Translations under genes and position numbers: made by a program
From: Polyporus tsugae
Taxonomy: Eukaryota; Basidiomycota; Agaricomycetes; Polyporales; Polyporaceae
Direction of reading: 5' to 3'
Assembly (NCBI GenBank): GCA_024305745.1
Contig: JAHRBS010000002.1
Location: 1,116,001 to 1,180,000 of the forward strand
Length of the DNA: 64,000 nt
Shown here: piece after piece, positions 50,731 through 62,246 of the stretch
How the letters are laid out: the number at the start of each line of letters is the position of its first letter
How positions within the stretch are numbered: position 1 is the first letter of the stretch
The notes under the pieces: model-generated
The model's input: the letters and a program-made list of their open reading frames with translations, nothing else
Database searches by the model: none
What the model was told of the DNA's origin: nothing

Positions 50731-52663
50731 ATGCCCATCTGCACGTCTTGTGCCGCACCGACGCCTTATCTCTACACAGCTTACGATTCGGCGTACAACT
50801 TTCGCCTGGAACAGTGCGTCAGTGTTCCCCGGTTATCTCGGTCTCAGCCCTCCTTGTTATTCTAGCATCCGAACGCTGATGCTAATTTGAATCCTTCCCT
50901 TGCCTTACGTATGTAGACGTCTTGTCGCGCCTTCGCAGACCCTTACGTTGAGCACGATACCCTCACTCTCCTCCTGGACTTAATATTGCTTAAGCGGGAC
51001 GTGTATCGTCACCTTCTCTACAATCGTGGGCTTGGCGCCCGCAAGGTTGGCGGAAGGTCTACAGCGAACGACATCGGAACTCCCCGCGCCCCCGCACCAG
51101 TACAGCGCCATGACCAGTCGGTGCGTCTCTCACGTTGTTGGACGGCGTTTTTACCATGAAAGTCATCTTTGTCCCCAGGCCCGCTGGTGGCTGATCGCAA
51201 AGCTTGGGTTCGCCCTGATCTGCGTCGATGCATGTACGTCCAGCTTCTCTGTTCAACCGCATTCCAGCACGCTCACGGAACTCCCCTGTTGTTCCTTATG
51301 CAGTCATCCGTTGGACACACATTAGTATGCACCGGCGGCCCAGCGCTGCAAACCCTAATCTTTCGTTCCGCAAGCTGACAGGCGCGATCCCCAGGCTCCA
51401 GTCAGCCTGGCGACCGGTCCCAGATCTCCACTTGGAACCAAGCAGCCCTCGAGGGCTTCGTCCATATTCTTGTGGGCTGTCTCTTTGGTACGTCTCGGTA
51501 CTTTTAGTTTCCCCGCCGTTCTCCTCTGGGCCGGGAATTAAGGCACACATCTGACCGAGGTCAATGCCGCTGCAGAAACAGCCGCATTCCATGCGGGCGT
51601 CGTGCTCGCCTGCTATCTGGTCCTCAGGCTGCTTCCGTCGTCAGCGTCCTCCGCCCCAGTATCTGGAATTCGAGAACAGTTTAGGTGTGTGTGGCGAGGA
51701 TACCCGGTCGTCTTCGTTGTTCTTTTGCCTTCTCCCGTTGCCCCTTCCACCGCCCGCCCGAGTCCTCCTCGATTCCGGAATTGGAATATTAAACCCCAGT
51801 GTCCATAATACGTCTTCGAACCACCGAGACGCATGAGAACCCGGCGTCTCGCAAGGCCGGTCGTCAAACTCAAAACCCCCTTCTGCCTTCTGAGCGGAGG
51901 TTATCCGACTTCGAATTCCAAATTTGGCCTCCCCATCGTACGCCGCGCGCCCCCCCGTTGTCCCGTTACTGACTACCACTTTCTCTCTCCTCTCTCCCGG
52001 GACGTCCCGTGGTCCGAAACGGTGGCGTTCTTGTCCACATGCAACACGCACGTCGTCGTCGGCGCCCCCCTCGCCCGGACAGGTTCTCCCACATCCCGCT
52101 GACCCTCTTCTACTCGTCTCTCACCAAGCTCTTCCTCCTCTTCTGCCTGTCCATCTGGCGCCCGGACGCCGCCGCGACGCACCGCGCCCTGCTGGCACCC
52201 CTTCATCCGAGCGCGACGGCGTTCCCACACCCCCTCGTCGTCCGCGCACTCGGGCTCCTCGACGAAGACACGCTCGATCGCGAATGGGTCGTCCGGAACG
52301 TTCTCGGTGGGATGGCCGCTGGGTTCGGTCTTCGAGGTACGTGACCATCATCTCATTTCGCAACTTCCCCGCATCCCCATATCCATAATCCATGCCCCCG
52401 GTTTAATCGCCGGCGGAGCAGCGCCCTCGCGTGCTTTTGGGTTCTGGAATCCGGATTATTCTGATTGTGGTGCTGACGCTGACCCTTTGACTGTTGCCAC
52501 AGTGGCCCTCGACTGCCATCCCGTTTTCACGACGATGATCATCCTCGCGGGGTGGCTGGTCAAAACCGCGGTCGCGAACCTTGTCAGCGGGTGGGTGGGC
52601 ATGGGGCTCGGCGGAGATGACAAGGCCGCCGGTGAGATGTGGCTGGCGTACAGTATACCGTGA
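50731..52663 (+). CDS. ARV1: Arv1, ER sterol/sphingolipid and GPI homeostasis protein
   Basis: ER membrane protein needed for normal sterol and sphingolipid distribution and GPI-anchor synthesis. The ATG at 50731 starts the Arv1 homology domain: MPICTSCAAPTPYLYTAYDS, AYNFRLEQC, with CxxC zinc-type cysteines. After an intron: ADPYVEHDTLTLLLDLILLK and RDVYRHLLYNRG. Following exons give RWWLIAKLGFALICVDA (TM1), AFHAGVVLACYLVLRLLPSS (TM2), IPLTLFYSSLTKLFLLFCLS (TM3), LDREWVVRNVLGGMAAGFGL and a last exon with a C-terminal TM segment (FTTMIILAGWLVKTAVANLV), with a stop at 52663. About seven exons. The second CxxC pair is split over an intron and the exact joins around 51.0-51.5 kb are approximate. 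Confidence 0.88.
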
Positions 52664-52828
52664 ACAGTACTGTCATGACTCATCAGGCTTTCACAAAGAC
52701 GTGCATTTTTGGTACAATACGATGAGCTTGAGAGACAGGACTGTGGGGTATTAAACGCCGGAATGAAAGCGCAATTGCGACCGCGCGATATATATCATAG
52801 CACGCGCTGGTAATTGTGATGCGCAAGG

Positions 52829-54124
52829 CTAAAGAATGAAGGGGAACATGGCCTTCCTGTTCCGCGGGTACTCCTTGCCGAATTCCTTCTTGTAGTTTCT
52901 GTGCTTTTTGAGTGCCCATGCAGTCATCTGGGAAGCAGACACGACTAAGAATATGCCAGCTAAAGCCACCATTAGCTATTATCTCGGCGCCGAGTCGATG
53001 GAGGCTGAAGGGTGAACTCACCGGCATAGCTACCGGTCATGACGGTGATGGCAGTCCACGCCAATGTTTCAAAGAAATAGTTCGGGCACGATACGAGGCT
53101 GAAGCCGTAGCCCCTCGGTATCGCTCGCTTGGTGGTACCTTCTGGGCGCAGATTGCGGAGCGTGAGGTGGGTGCTCAGGTTGGAAAGCTCGGCGAACTGC
53201 CAATATCGCCGATCAAATATTGATTTCGAAGCTCAGAATGAGGACTAAATACGCACCACGAAGGCCGCGAGGCAAGACCACAGGAACGTCGGGTCCTCCC
53301 GAATGGTGCCCCGGATCCAAGGCGAGTTAGCCGCGAACGTGGGGCTGTAGATGGACCACGCGAGAAGGACGCCAGAGAGGAGGTGGTAGTGCGCGGAGCT
53401 GACGGGAACGACGCGTCAAACGCGCTCCACGGCGGGCAAGTGGAGCGCGAGACTTACTTCTTGAAGATGTTGCGCAACGGCATGGTGCCATGTGAGAAAC
53501 GGTGGACGAAGACGGTCTCGAGCTCCCGCTTGACGAAGTGTGCAAGTACGGCTGCATACACGTACCTGCATGGAGGACGCAGGTCAGCGCTGGCTTTCAT
53601 GGATGCGAATGGATCGGTCGCTCACTTTTGCAGCACGCTATGCTGAACTGGTCCGCCAAAGAGGATCTTGGGGAAGTGATAGAAGAGGGGGTGGATGATG
53701 AGTGGACCGACCTGTGGAATACGTAGATACAAGACGTGTGAATGGGTAGAGCTTTGCGCGAACATATTTTACTTACGTATTCAACGAGGAACACGGTTCT
53801 CCAGCTAACTTGGGGACCGAGGTCCTTCACCGACACCTCCGCACCGTCCGCTATACCCGCGTCCTTCAAGGTTGCCTCGTCTGAAAACGCCTTGTTCTCT
53901 CCTTTGAGTGTGAGCTTCTGGCGTGCGGCGTAGAACTGTGTGGGGTATGTGAGCAAACACGCATGCAAGATCTAACTCAGGGATACCTTGGGGCTTTTAG
54001 CCGCAATGGCTTTCTTCACGTCAAGGACGGTGAGCTCGTCATATGGTTTGTCTAAAGTGACAGAAGTTGGGAGGTTGCGAGTAATAGGCGTTTTCTTAGC
54101 GACCGAGAGCTGAACGGAGACCAT
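52829..54124 (-). CDS. TSC13: Very-long-chain enoyl-CoA reductase (Tsc13 type)
   Basis: Last step of the ER fatty-acid elongation cycle: reduces trans-2-enoyl-CoA, feeding sphingolipid synthesis. The ATG at 54124 opens a ubiquitin-like N-domain: ITRNLPTSVTLDKPYDELTV, LDVKKAIAAKSPK, then FYAARQKLTLKGENKAFSDE and GAEVSVKDLGPQVSWRTVFL. The steroid-reductase-like membrane part follows: an exon with the conserved HP/HFPK region near 53700, then YVYAAVLAHFVKRELETVFV and HRFSHGTMPLRNIFKK. The last exon reads ASQMTAWALKKHRNYKKEFG, KEYPRNRKAMFPFIL, with a TAG at 52829. Family certain; five to seven exons. Head to head with the GGQ-protein gene. Confidence 0.92.
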
Positions 54125-54260
54125 AATGATAATGTGACTCAAAGAGGATGGCTGGGGAGTGGCAGACGCGTCGGTATGGTGCAGCTGAGGATGTGAGCAA
54201 GCCGCGGCGTGCAGCGTCGACGAGAACTTGACGTAACGCTGGCCCAGTCCCGCGCTCCTT

Positions 54261-54270
54261 CCTTATATGG
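54261..54270 (-). promoter_or_regulatory. TATA-like element upstream of Tsc13
   Basis: CCATATAAGG on the minus strand, about 140 bp upstream of the Tsc13 ATG at 54124, inside the 275-bp gap to the divergent GGQ gene. The string also matches a CArG box (CC-A/T6-GG), so a MADS-factor site is possible. Confidence 0.4.
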
Positions 54271-54399
54271 TATGTTCTAAGACATATCTTCCCGACATTC
54301 TCGGAATGAGTGAACGGTCACCCTCCGACCACTGCGAGAGGAACGACCACTCTCTGTGCTCCCACCCATTGGCAATCTCTAGCTCACCGTTCCAGACTC

Positions 54400-55191
54400 A
54401 TGCTCCGTGCATTCACTATTTCATCGTTCTTCCCTCGGCGATTCCTTCAACTAGCCAGACCACGGTTACGGACCAATACATCTCTGCACAAGGGGCCTGG
54501 GAGAAGCCTACACTCTGGTCAAGACGTGCTGCCTACTCCTCCCCGGATACCTGCTCTCGAAAGCGCCGCGGAGAGCGCCGAAGCGAGGTCATGGATCGAA
54601 AAGTTTAAAACTCGAGAGATACCCAAGAGTGTTGTCGAGTTCACATATTCGCGGAGTTCAGGGCCTGGCGGGCAGGTAGGTGATCTCGTCATTCGATGAT
54701 GCATACCGTCCAATACGGCACAGAATGTAAACAAGGTCAATACAAAGGCCACCCTACGCTGTCCAATCGATGCACCTTGGATACCTGCATGGGCGCGCGA
54801 TCATATAAAGAAGACGGTGAGTGCTTTGCATTCCGCGATGTCGCCACTTCCTGAACCTGTTCGATGTAGCCCGCATATGCATCGTCATCTCAGTCGATAC
54901 TTCTGACATCGACCGTATTCCGATCCCAGGCCCAAAATGTCCAAGACTGTCTAGCCAAGGTGCGTGCCCCTTTCTACTCCATCCCTGATGTAATGCCTCC
55001 TTACCCTGGTTGAAAAGTTACACGCACTTGTCGTTTCTGCGGCCTCTGCAGGCTTGATAAATGAACCTTCGCAAGAGCAGAGGGAACGTGTTCGTAAGCT
55101 CGAGAAATCCGAGAAGGCGCGCCGGCGACTGGAGAAGGACAAACGCACGGATGTGAAGCGTAGTCGTTCTCGCCGAGGCGAATGGGACTAA
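54400..55191 (+). CDS. Mitochondrial ICT1-type peptidyl-tRNA hydrolase (GGQ protein)
   Basis: Rescues stalled mitochondrial ribosomes by hydrolysing peptidyl-tRNA. The ATG at 54400 starts an Arg/Ser/Phe-rich presequence (MLRAFTISSFFPRRFLQLAR). The RF-1 domain follows: EIPKSVVEFTYSRSSGPGGQ, with the catalytic GGQ; an intron begins right after this Gln and the next exon continues NVNKVNTKATLRCPIDAPW. Another exon covers the LVVSAASAGLINEPSQEQ segment. The C-terminal tail is short and very basic: EKARRRLEKDKRTDVKRSRS, RRGEWD, with a stop at 55191, as expected for the mRNA-channel tail of ICT1/YaeJ. Four exons. Confidence 0.88.
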
Positions 55192-55437
55192 GTAACCAAC
55201 CACGGTTAGTTCACAACACGTTTACATTGTGTAGGACGACCTCCTTAACTACCGTGGAGTAGTGCCATGGGCTCTCCAACATTCCACAGTGACGCAGCGA
55301 GAACCATTCGACAGCGATTGATCCCCGACGCCAAGATTTACCGTCGACGTGATCGACCATGCCCCTGGACATGTACATAGGTCAAGTCTGTTTCCCCGGA
55401 GGGACATACAATCTGCTCGCCCCATCATCTCTTGATC

Positions 55438-56782
55438 ATGCGGTTCGCAACGCGGCGCGACCTTTTCGCTCAGGTCAGATATGACCTCGAGGCTGCCTTG
55501 CTGGAGTATGTCGGCACCACCATATTTTTGATTCTAGCTTTCGGTTCCGTTCAAGCTACGCAAAGTGAAGGCATCGCAAGCCCGCCCCTCTCACAGGTCG
55601 AGCGCGTCCTATACATCGCTACCGGCTTCGGTCTCAGTCTCCTCATCAGCGTCTGGTTGTTCTATCGAGTCACCGGCGGCCTCTTCAATCCTGATATTAG
55701 CCTTGCCCTCTTCCTAACCGGAACTATCGGGTTTGTGCGATTTGTGTCGTATTGTCTGGCGCAGCTCGTCGGCGGTATTACTGCTGCTGCGATCGTCCGC
55801 GCTCTGACTCCTGGACCAGTTGCCTTCAAGTGAGTAGCCACCGCTCCGTTTCATCGGTATCTCCGGATTCATATGGCCTTAGCACCTTTCCTGGGCCTGG
55901 TGTCAACAAGGCGCAGGCGGTCTTCATCGAGATGTTCATCACGAGCTTCCTCGTGCTCACTGTTCTCATGCTCGCAAAAGAGAAGCACGTTACAACACCG
56001 TTCGCTCCGGTGAGTCGGATATGTTTTAGGGAGACGACATCTCCATTCATGATATCACAACTTAGATTGGAATCGGCCTGACAGTCTTCGTGTGTCACTT
56101 GTGCGTCTTCCGTTCCTCACACCGCCCTCCGCTCCTGACGATCATCCAACCATGATTAACTTTGGGTGCCTTATTGTGCTTCAGGTGGGCGGTGTTTTAC
56201 ACGGGCGCCGGGATGAACGCGGCTCGGTCCTTCGGACCAGCCGTCGTCACAGGCTTCCCTTACAGCACTCAGTGGATTGTACGTGGCCTCCCCCCAGCCC
56301 CGTTTCGTCCTACTCCCGGTCGGATGCTGATATGTGCGCGACACGCGCAGTACTGGTTGGGTCCATTCCTCGGCTCGCTCCTCAGCACCGCCTTCTACGA
56401 GCTCCTCCGCATGTACGTACCAACTCCTCTGCGTCAGTTCGTGCGCGTCCTCACAAACTCACGTCACGCTCGCCCGCACAGGATGAGGTACTGGCGGCTT
56501 AACCCCGGCCAGGACTCGGAAACGATGGATTACCCTGAGGCGCGTGGGGGCCAACCTGTGCAAAACCGCATCTCAGTCGCTCGCTCGCGCCGATCGCAAG
56601 TGGAAAGTAGGGATGAGACGGCCGTAGAGGGTGGCTCCCCTTCAAACTCGGAGCGCGGCCATGGCTTGGAGGAGCATAAGTTCGTCGTGAAGCCCGTGAC
56701 GGCAACCGGGGCCGTTGTCGCACCGAGGGCTGATGACCAGCCTGTTGAGTCGAGGCTGGGCGGCAACGAGAGTCCCGTTTAG
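55438..56782 (+). CDS. Aquaporin (MIP family) with altered NPA boxes
   Basis: Six-TM water channel. The ATG at 55438 reads MRFATRRDLFAQVRYDLEAA, then TM1 in LLEYVGTTIFLILAFGSVQA. The first pore box is GGLFNPDISLAL, so NPA is NPD. After an intron: FPGPGVNKAQAVFIEMFITS, then IGIGLTVFVCHL, then WAVFYTGAGMNAARSFGPAV, so the second box is NAA with the conserved Arg kept. The next exon gives YWLGPFLGSLLSTAFYELLR. The C-tail is about 100 residues, polar (MRYWRLNPGQDSETMDYPEA), ending at 56782. Six exons, in frame. The Arg after the second box suggests a water-selective filter; such box changes are known in fungal aquaporins, so this is not evidence of loss of function. Confidence 0.9.
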
Positions 56783-57247
56783 TTATCGCAGACGCGGAGG
56801 TATTATAAATGGCTGTTGGCTGAAAAGCGAACGTGGCACCGTCATATTTTGAAGTAGATAGGGCGGGTCCGCTGTGCGATATGCTTCGTGACGTGCTCAC
56901 TGCAATCGTGCTACTAAACGTGCAACCCCGGGCTCGTACTGTCGAGAATCATGTGTGATGGACGCTGTATATATCCATCTCCTGCGGCTGACTTGTATCT
57001 CACTTTTGTTGGATGCGATAATGATGGAAAGTCCCAAGGATCGTAGGTGAACGCGGTCTGTGTCCTAGCTGGAGAAGATACATAATGGAACATCGTGGTC
57101 GTGATGAGGGGAACTGGAGAGACCGTGTGGCAAATAAAATAGGAATGTCCCATGCTACATCGACTTCGCTACATAAACTATGTGTAAGATAAATAAACGC
57201 CTCCATAGGTTGTTCATTGCAGCATTATATCTAGGGAGGGTTGCCCC

Positions 57248-59723
57248 TCACTGGTCACGTACGCATTCAAAGCTGTCGGCACTGCTGGGATCTCCACCAT
57301 TGTACCCGAGAGTGGACGGATACTGTCCATCGCATCAGTGTGCTGCTCTCACGAAAGAGAAAAGATACACCTCACCTTGCATAGGGGACGAGTGAAACCA
57401 ATGCCGTTGGCGACGTTGTTGTCGTTGTAGTAGGCCGCGGTAAAGTTCTCAGGCGCGATGCCTTCCTCAACCCATCGGACGATGGCAGACAAAACGTTGT
57501 GCTGCGGGTCGTTGGAAAGCGGGGGACTGTTGCTTGACGCCTGCTCTACCGCACCGAATGCGTTTGCGCCAAACCCGCCCTGCGTAGTATGTTAGTCACA
57601 AGTTTGGATGGAACTCTCTAAACCATAGAACCCTACATGACTAAGAGGCACGATGGGTCAGAATAGACTCGCTCGACGCGACATATATTAGATTGCTTAC
57701 CAGTGTCTCATCCCCGGCACCGTGAAGAGTCGGTACCAATCGTCGATGTCCATGTTCGTGTTCGTACGGGTCCAGTTCTGAACACTCTCATAGTAATGGA
57801 TCGAATTTCCAGGGCTGATGAGCTGATCTGCAAATCCGACATAATGGATGAGCTTCCCCTTGCGGTCTGGACCTACAAAGGCGGTGATGTTCGGGTTGAC
57901 AGCCTAGCGCCGATGAACTTAGCATCGAGACTGAAACGGAGAGGGGACTCAAGAGACTGAACTCACGTTAGCTTGGCCGGGATTGATCTCGTCAACGAGC
58001 GCTAGCACGTCGGCGTTGTAGTCGTGTATTTCCCAGTTCGTATCGCTATGCGGGATTGCATATCAGTACCGGGCGGTCACCCGTGGGGAGGTCAGAATAT
58101 CCTCACTTTTCCACCATGTAGCGGAAGAACGAACGTCCGATCTTGAATTGTGTCTTTCCGACCAAGCCGTGGTAGTAGTCGGCCTCTCCTCCTGGATAGT
58201 AGCCAGCGAAGACATACTCGTCCCCCTCGTAGTAGTCCGAATATATGCGGTGCAACGCGCTGATTTGATCCGCATTCAGACATGTCGACGCGTTCTGGCC
58301 AGAGCTACACATCAATGTTTCAGGACGGAAACTGGAAACATGGTCGAGAGTCAGTGCCGCGTCCCAGGAAGTGATCAGCAACACTGACTCGCAATTCCTC
58401 GGGTCGCTGACGATTCCGTCGCCGAGCTGGAAGAAACAAGTTGAGAGGGAATGCCTGTCCGACGAACGACTGAGGGACGCACGCCATCCAATGCATCACA
58501 TTGCTTCAAGACCTCAGGAGCAATGAGATTTGTCCACATGTCTTCCGTCATGAAGTGCGGGGACGTCGAAGGCTGCACATTCAGGTTCATGTGGATCGAC
58601 CATGACTGAACGTGTGTCCACCAGTTTGCTGGAGACCCGACCACCTGGAGATAGGACCCTGGTTCAGGCACCCTGCGCACCAGAAGCGGTAGAAGGGACG
58701 TACCACACCGTCGAAGTCTTCAGGGAATTCTTGAAGCTCCTTCAACCTGCGAGCAACTAAAGTTAGCTCCTGCTACGTCTGACGATTCCGCCGAAGACGT
58801 ACCCTTGTCTTCCACCTACCATGCAGGTGCGGCAAATGGACATGTTACTGGGCATCTCTCGAATGGAACTATGAGGCATGATCGCGGACGTACCATTTGA
58901 GCAGCCGAGGTAGTATGACATCTTCGCAGGTGTCGAGTAGTACTGCTTGACGACCTCCTTCCCAGCGATGACGCTCATGTGTATCGCGCGCCATCCCCAA
59001 TCCACGATCGAATTCTGCCATGCGGAAAATACCACACATTCATCAGCAACTTGGCAGAGAGGTCACCGGAACCAAATGAATGACCTACATTGTTGCCCGG
59101 CCCGGCCCAGGCACCATCGTTGGTCGTGCCGTTGTGACCAGTGTTCGTGGACACACCAGCGACTGCAAACACAGGAAGACGGCTAGATGAGTACTTCACC
59201 CCGGAAGTTGAAACGTTGACGTCTCGGATGTGAAACGACTTACACCCTTGTGGCACCGCAACGTGACCGAGCTCCGTGACCGTGACTAAATACCAAAACC
59301 AGCGCCCGCATTGATGGAACGGCGGTGAAGAAAAGCGGACGATCGAGCTCAGTGAAGTGCTGACGCCATCACATCGAGGATCCACTTACCTCCGCCAGAT
59401 ATGCCGCCGTTGCCGACGGTGAGCATACGCCCGTTCCAGTCGTCGGGGAGCCAGACCTCGGCGAGGGCGGTTGACTTCGCGGCCGCGTCGGTGGTAATCG
59501 TCAGCTCGACGCGACAGAATGCTGGGAGGGTCGACTCGTTGATGCTCGAGTAGCTGTTCGAAATCTCCACAACCGCATTCGCGGCAAAGTAGGTCGGTGG
59601 GTTTGTGAGCTCTACATTAGGGATGTCGGCGGCTTTGAAGCTGGAACAAGCAGATCTGGAGCCTCCCGCAGCAGCGACCCCCGCTACCAGGCCTAAAAGG
59701 GAGAGGTAAGAGGAGGAGAACAT
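57248..59723 (-). CDS. Secreted tannase / feruloyl esterase
   Basis: Hydrolyses ester-linked phenolic acids (gallate or ferulate) from plant material. The ATG at 59723 has a signal peptide (MFSSSYLSLLGLVAGVAAAG). Exon 1 reads CSSFKAADIPNVELTNPPTY, FCRVELTITT and EVWLPDDWNGRMLTVGNGGI. Around 59 kb: NSIVDWGWRAIHMSVIAGKE and MSYYLGCS. Splicing TGC TCA AAT G to GT GGA rebuilds the nucleophile box C-S-N-G-G-R-Q-G of the tannase family, with the intron inside it. Later exons hold GDESCQC-like and Ca-loop regions, then the end GGFGANAFGAVEQASSNSPP, LSAIVRWVEEGIAPENFTAA, GIGFTRPLCK and, after a last intron, YPSTLGYNGGDPSSADSFEC, with a TGA at 57248. More than ten exons. Convergent with the aquaporin gene. 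Confidence 0.9.
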
Positions 59724-59759
59724 TCTGAAGTAAGGAACGGCGACGCACGGCGTTCATAA

Positions 59760-60700
59760 CGGACCAGGTGGTCTTTTAAGGTTGGACGGACTGGCGGTCA
59801 ACCACCGTCACGTGGGTTCGAAACTTCACCTCTCGGGCCCAAGACCCGCTCATTTACCCCTGGTAAGACTCCTCGACAAATTGGCAATGATAGAAGCTGG
59901 ATAGAAAAGCAGCACAACATTCATAAGGGCGGTTGGGCGCGGGCCGGCATGAGGTAAGAGCGTAAGGAGCTTGTAAGGACGGAAGTTAATACCGCACCGT
60001 GTGATGTGTTGTCTTCCCCGCGACTAGGCAAGTGTAACTCCGCCGTGGATGCCGTGGGTCGCCAGAGGTAGCCATATCTTGATAGCGTTCCACCATGTGA
60101 TGAACAATTGGACACATGTCCATTGGAATACCTGCGTGCCGTATTTCTGACGGCAGAGAAGGCCGAAATGAGGACGGAGGATATTATGTGTGAAAGCGTT
60201 TCCAACGCATCTATGCCTCGGGAGGCCAGGCAATGAACGTGAACTTGAGCAGCGGCGGAGTGAGCACTTCCCCGTCGTCAAAACAGAGCTAAATGATGTA
60301 ATTACCACGAACTAGCGGCAAGTGGTGTTCAAACACTTGTCATGACGGCGCCCGCGCGGTGTGTACTGCCTTGCAGACGGTCACTTGTGAACCGGATTCC
60401 TTTGCAGTTTCAGGCATGCACGATGACGAACATCAGCAACTTGCATGAGGATTGGTAGTCGGGTATCATGGTGGGGTGATGCTTGATCAAGGCCAAGGTC
60501 AGCCAAGGCTCATAAATGAGGTCTGGATGAGTGACCAGTGCCATGACGGTATTTTGCGGACGCGGTTACGAACATCCAGTCTGGATGCGCCCGGAATGAT
60601 GTACCCCTTGGTCCGAAGACAATGATGCATTGCCAAAAGCGCAGGTGGCAGCCGTACACCCGGTATGCCTTCAACGTCTGACATGGAAGGTACTTGTATC
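59760..60700. other. Upstream region of the tannase gene, no firm gene
   Basis: Protein-like minus-strand fragments occur: 60499-60702 (VRLPPALLAMHHCLRTKGYI), about 60240-60275 (DDGEVLTPPLLKFTFIAWPP) and 60024-60170 (YGTQVFQWTCVQLFITWWNA). They do not join in one frame and match nothing I know. They may be remnants of a dead gene or the 3' part of the spliced locus to the right. Confidence 0.25.
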
Positions 60701-60749
60701 ATGTTGACAATTGAACGGAAAGTATATTATTAGACGAACTACATACACA

Positions 60750-62133
60750 ACATGACCAACGATACCTGACAACATAAGGTGAGAGGTATCGCGGGTTTCG
60801 GGATTTACGAGGGCCAATGCACATTAGCGTGCTCTACAAAGGAGGAACTTAAGTTAGTAAATGTCGTCAAGTCGGAAGGGAAGGAAGGTTCAGAAACCGA
60901 AGTTTTCAATCAATGCCGAAGCTCAGAAACAGCTTCTAGTTGATAATTTTTAAGAGTCTCATCTGTACCACAGGGGACAAACGCCAACGTGTACAAGCGT
61001 CGAAAACTCACTCACCGAGTATCCTATCGCCCCACACTTCAATGCCGAGAAAAATAAGGTGCACGCAGCTGACCTAAAGAACGATGATCAGTATAGACTC
61101 TATGGATGTTGTTGCACAAACGTTCAGAAGGGGTTGCCCGAATGATTGAGCTGTGGCGGGCATTTTCGGCAGTAATAGTACGAAGACCGTCGTGATAAAA
61201 GCATCATATCGAAGGGGGCAGGGATAAAATACTCACCATATCCCCGTGCACAGGGTGCGAATAGCTTCCCAAGGTGCCCAACACTCTACTGGCAAACCAT
61301 CGGCAACGGAACCTGGAAGGAAAAAAGATTAGCTTCTGCATGACTGCGCGCAGGTATCGTAGAAGGAAACTCAGAAAGAAATAACAGCCTTGGAATTGTC
61401 GTCATAAAGCCATACGTCGTAACATACGGTCAGGCGGTAACTCCATTTGTAACATCGTCGCTGCGGTATGAACGGAAGGGTGCACTCACTGTTCGACGAA
61501 AACTATAGGACTTGCAGAGTTAGCCTCAGTACAAGCGACCTATGAAGTACACAACGTCTGTCAGCATTTCATGTCAACGAAAAGGCAAGCGCAAAGTGTA
61601 AAGCGAAGATCAGGGGATTGACAGATAAAGTAAAGCATCGAGCCTGGTGGCTCTCAGATACTCTAGTTTGAAAAGGTTTGATTCATCACGTCGTGACACG
61701 ACGAACGCGCGCGATGGCAAAAGCAGAGCAGACCTATTGACTCACCTTACCCCATATCCTACTACACTATCATTGTGCGTCCTCGACGCCTGAATGCAAC
61801 CCCGAAACCACATCCGAATTCATTCTCGACCTATGGAAAAAAATGAGTCAGCAAAGCTGTAAGCGATACAGGAAGAAGACCGATCAGTGTAACTATGACA
61901 AAAAAATCAACGCATCGTGAATGACACTTGGTAGAGCGGCATCACTCGAGGTAAACAAAAGGTATCATCTCGTCGAATGCAAGCAGAGCATGGAAGGAAA
62001 CACCACTCACCAGTACAACTGTGCTCGTCGCGGTGGACGAGCGGACGTTGGCAGGAAAATTCGACGCACAATTTTCAGGGTGCAAGTTTAGGGCAGGTCT
62101 CCTTCCCAGGAGCCCGTGACCCGGTTCCGACAT
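60750..62133 (-). ncRNA. Multi-intron transcription unit, coding status unknown
   Basis: The minus strand shows repeated good donors (GTGAGT-type at about 62010, 61745, 61490, 61238 and 61015) each followed by a pyrimidine-rich AG acceptor (TTTTTTTCCATAG, TTTTTTCCTTCCAG, TCGTTCTTTAG, TCCTTTGTAG). Between them are short putative exons of 35-125 nt. If translated from the ATG at 62133, the first two exons give a 63-residue peptide (MSEPGHGLLGRRPALNLHPE...) stopping at 61762. Later exons are open but unlike any family (FRCRWFASRVLGTLGSYSH; VSCVHLIFLGIEVWGDRIL). It begins 114 bp from the divergent hydrolase gene, so a promoter-shared long non-coding RNA or a fast-evolving gene are both possible. 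Confidence 0.4.
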
Positions 62134-62246
62134 AGACGCTCAGGGGTGTGGGTGGGCATCTTATCAGACAACAGCAATGATCTCGATGGCACGGCCCTCA
62201 ACAACACCTCGGCCGAACGCTTTCCTCCCTCCTCTCACCAACGACC

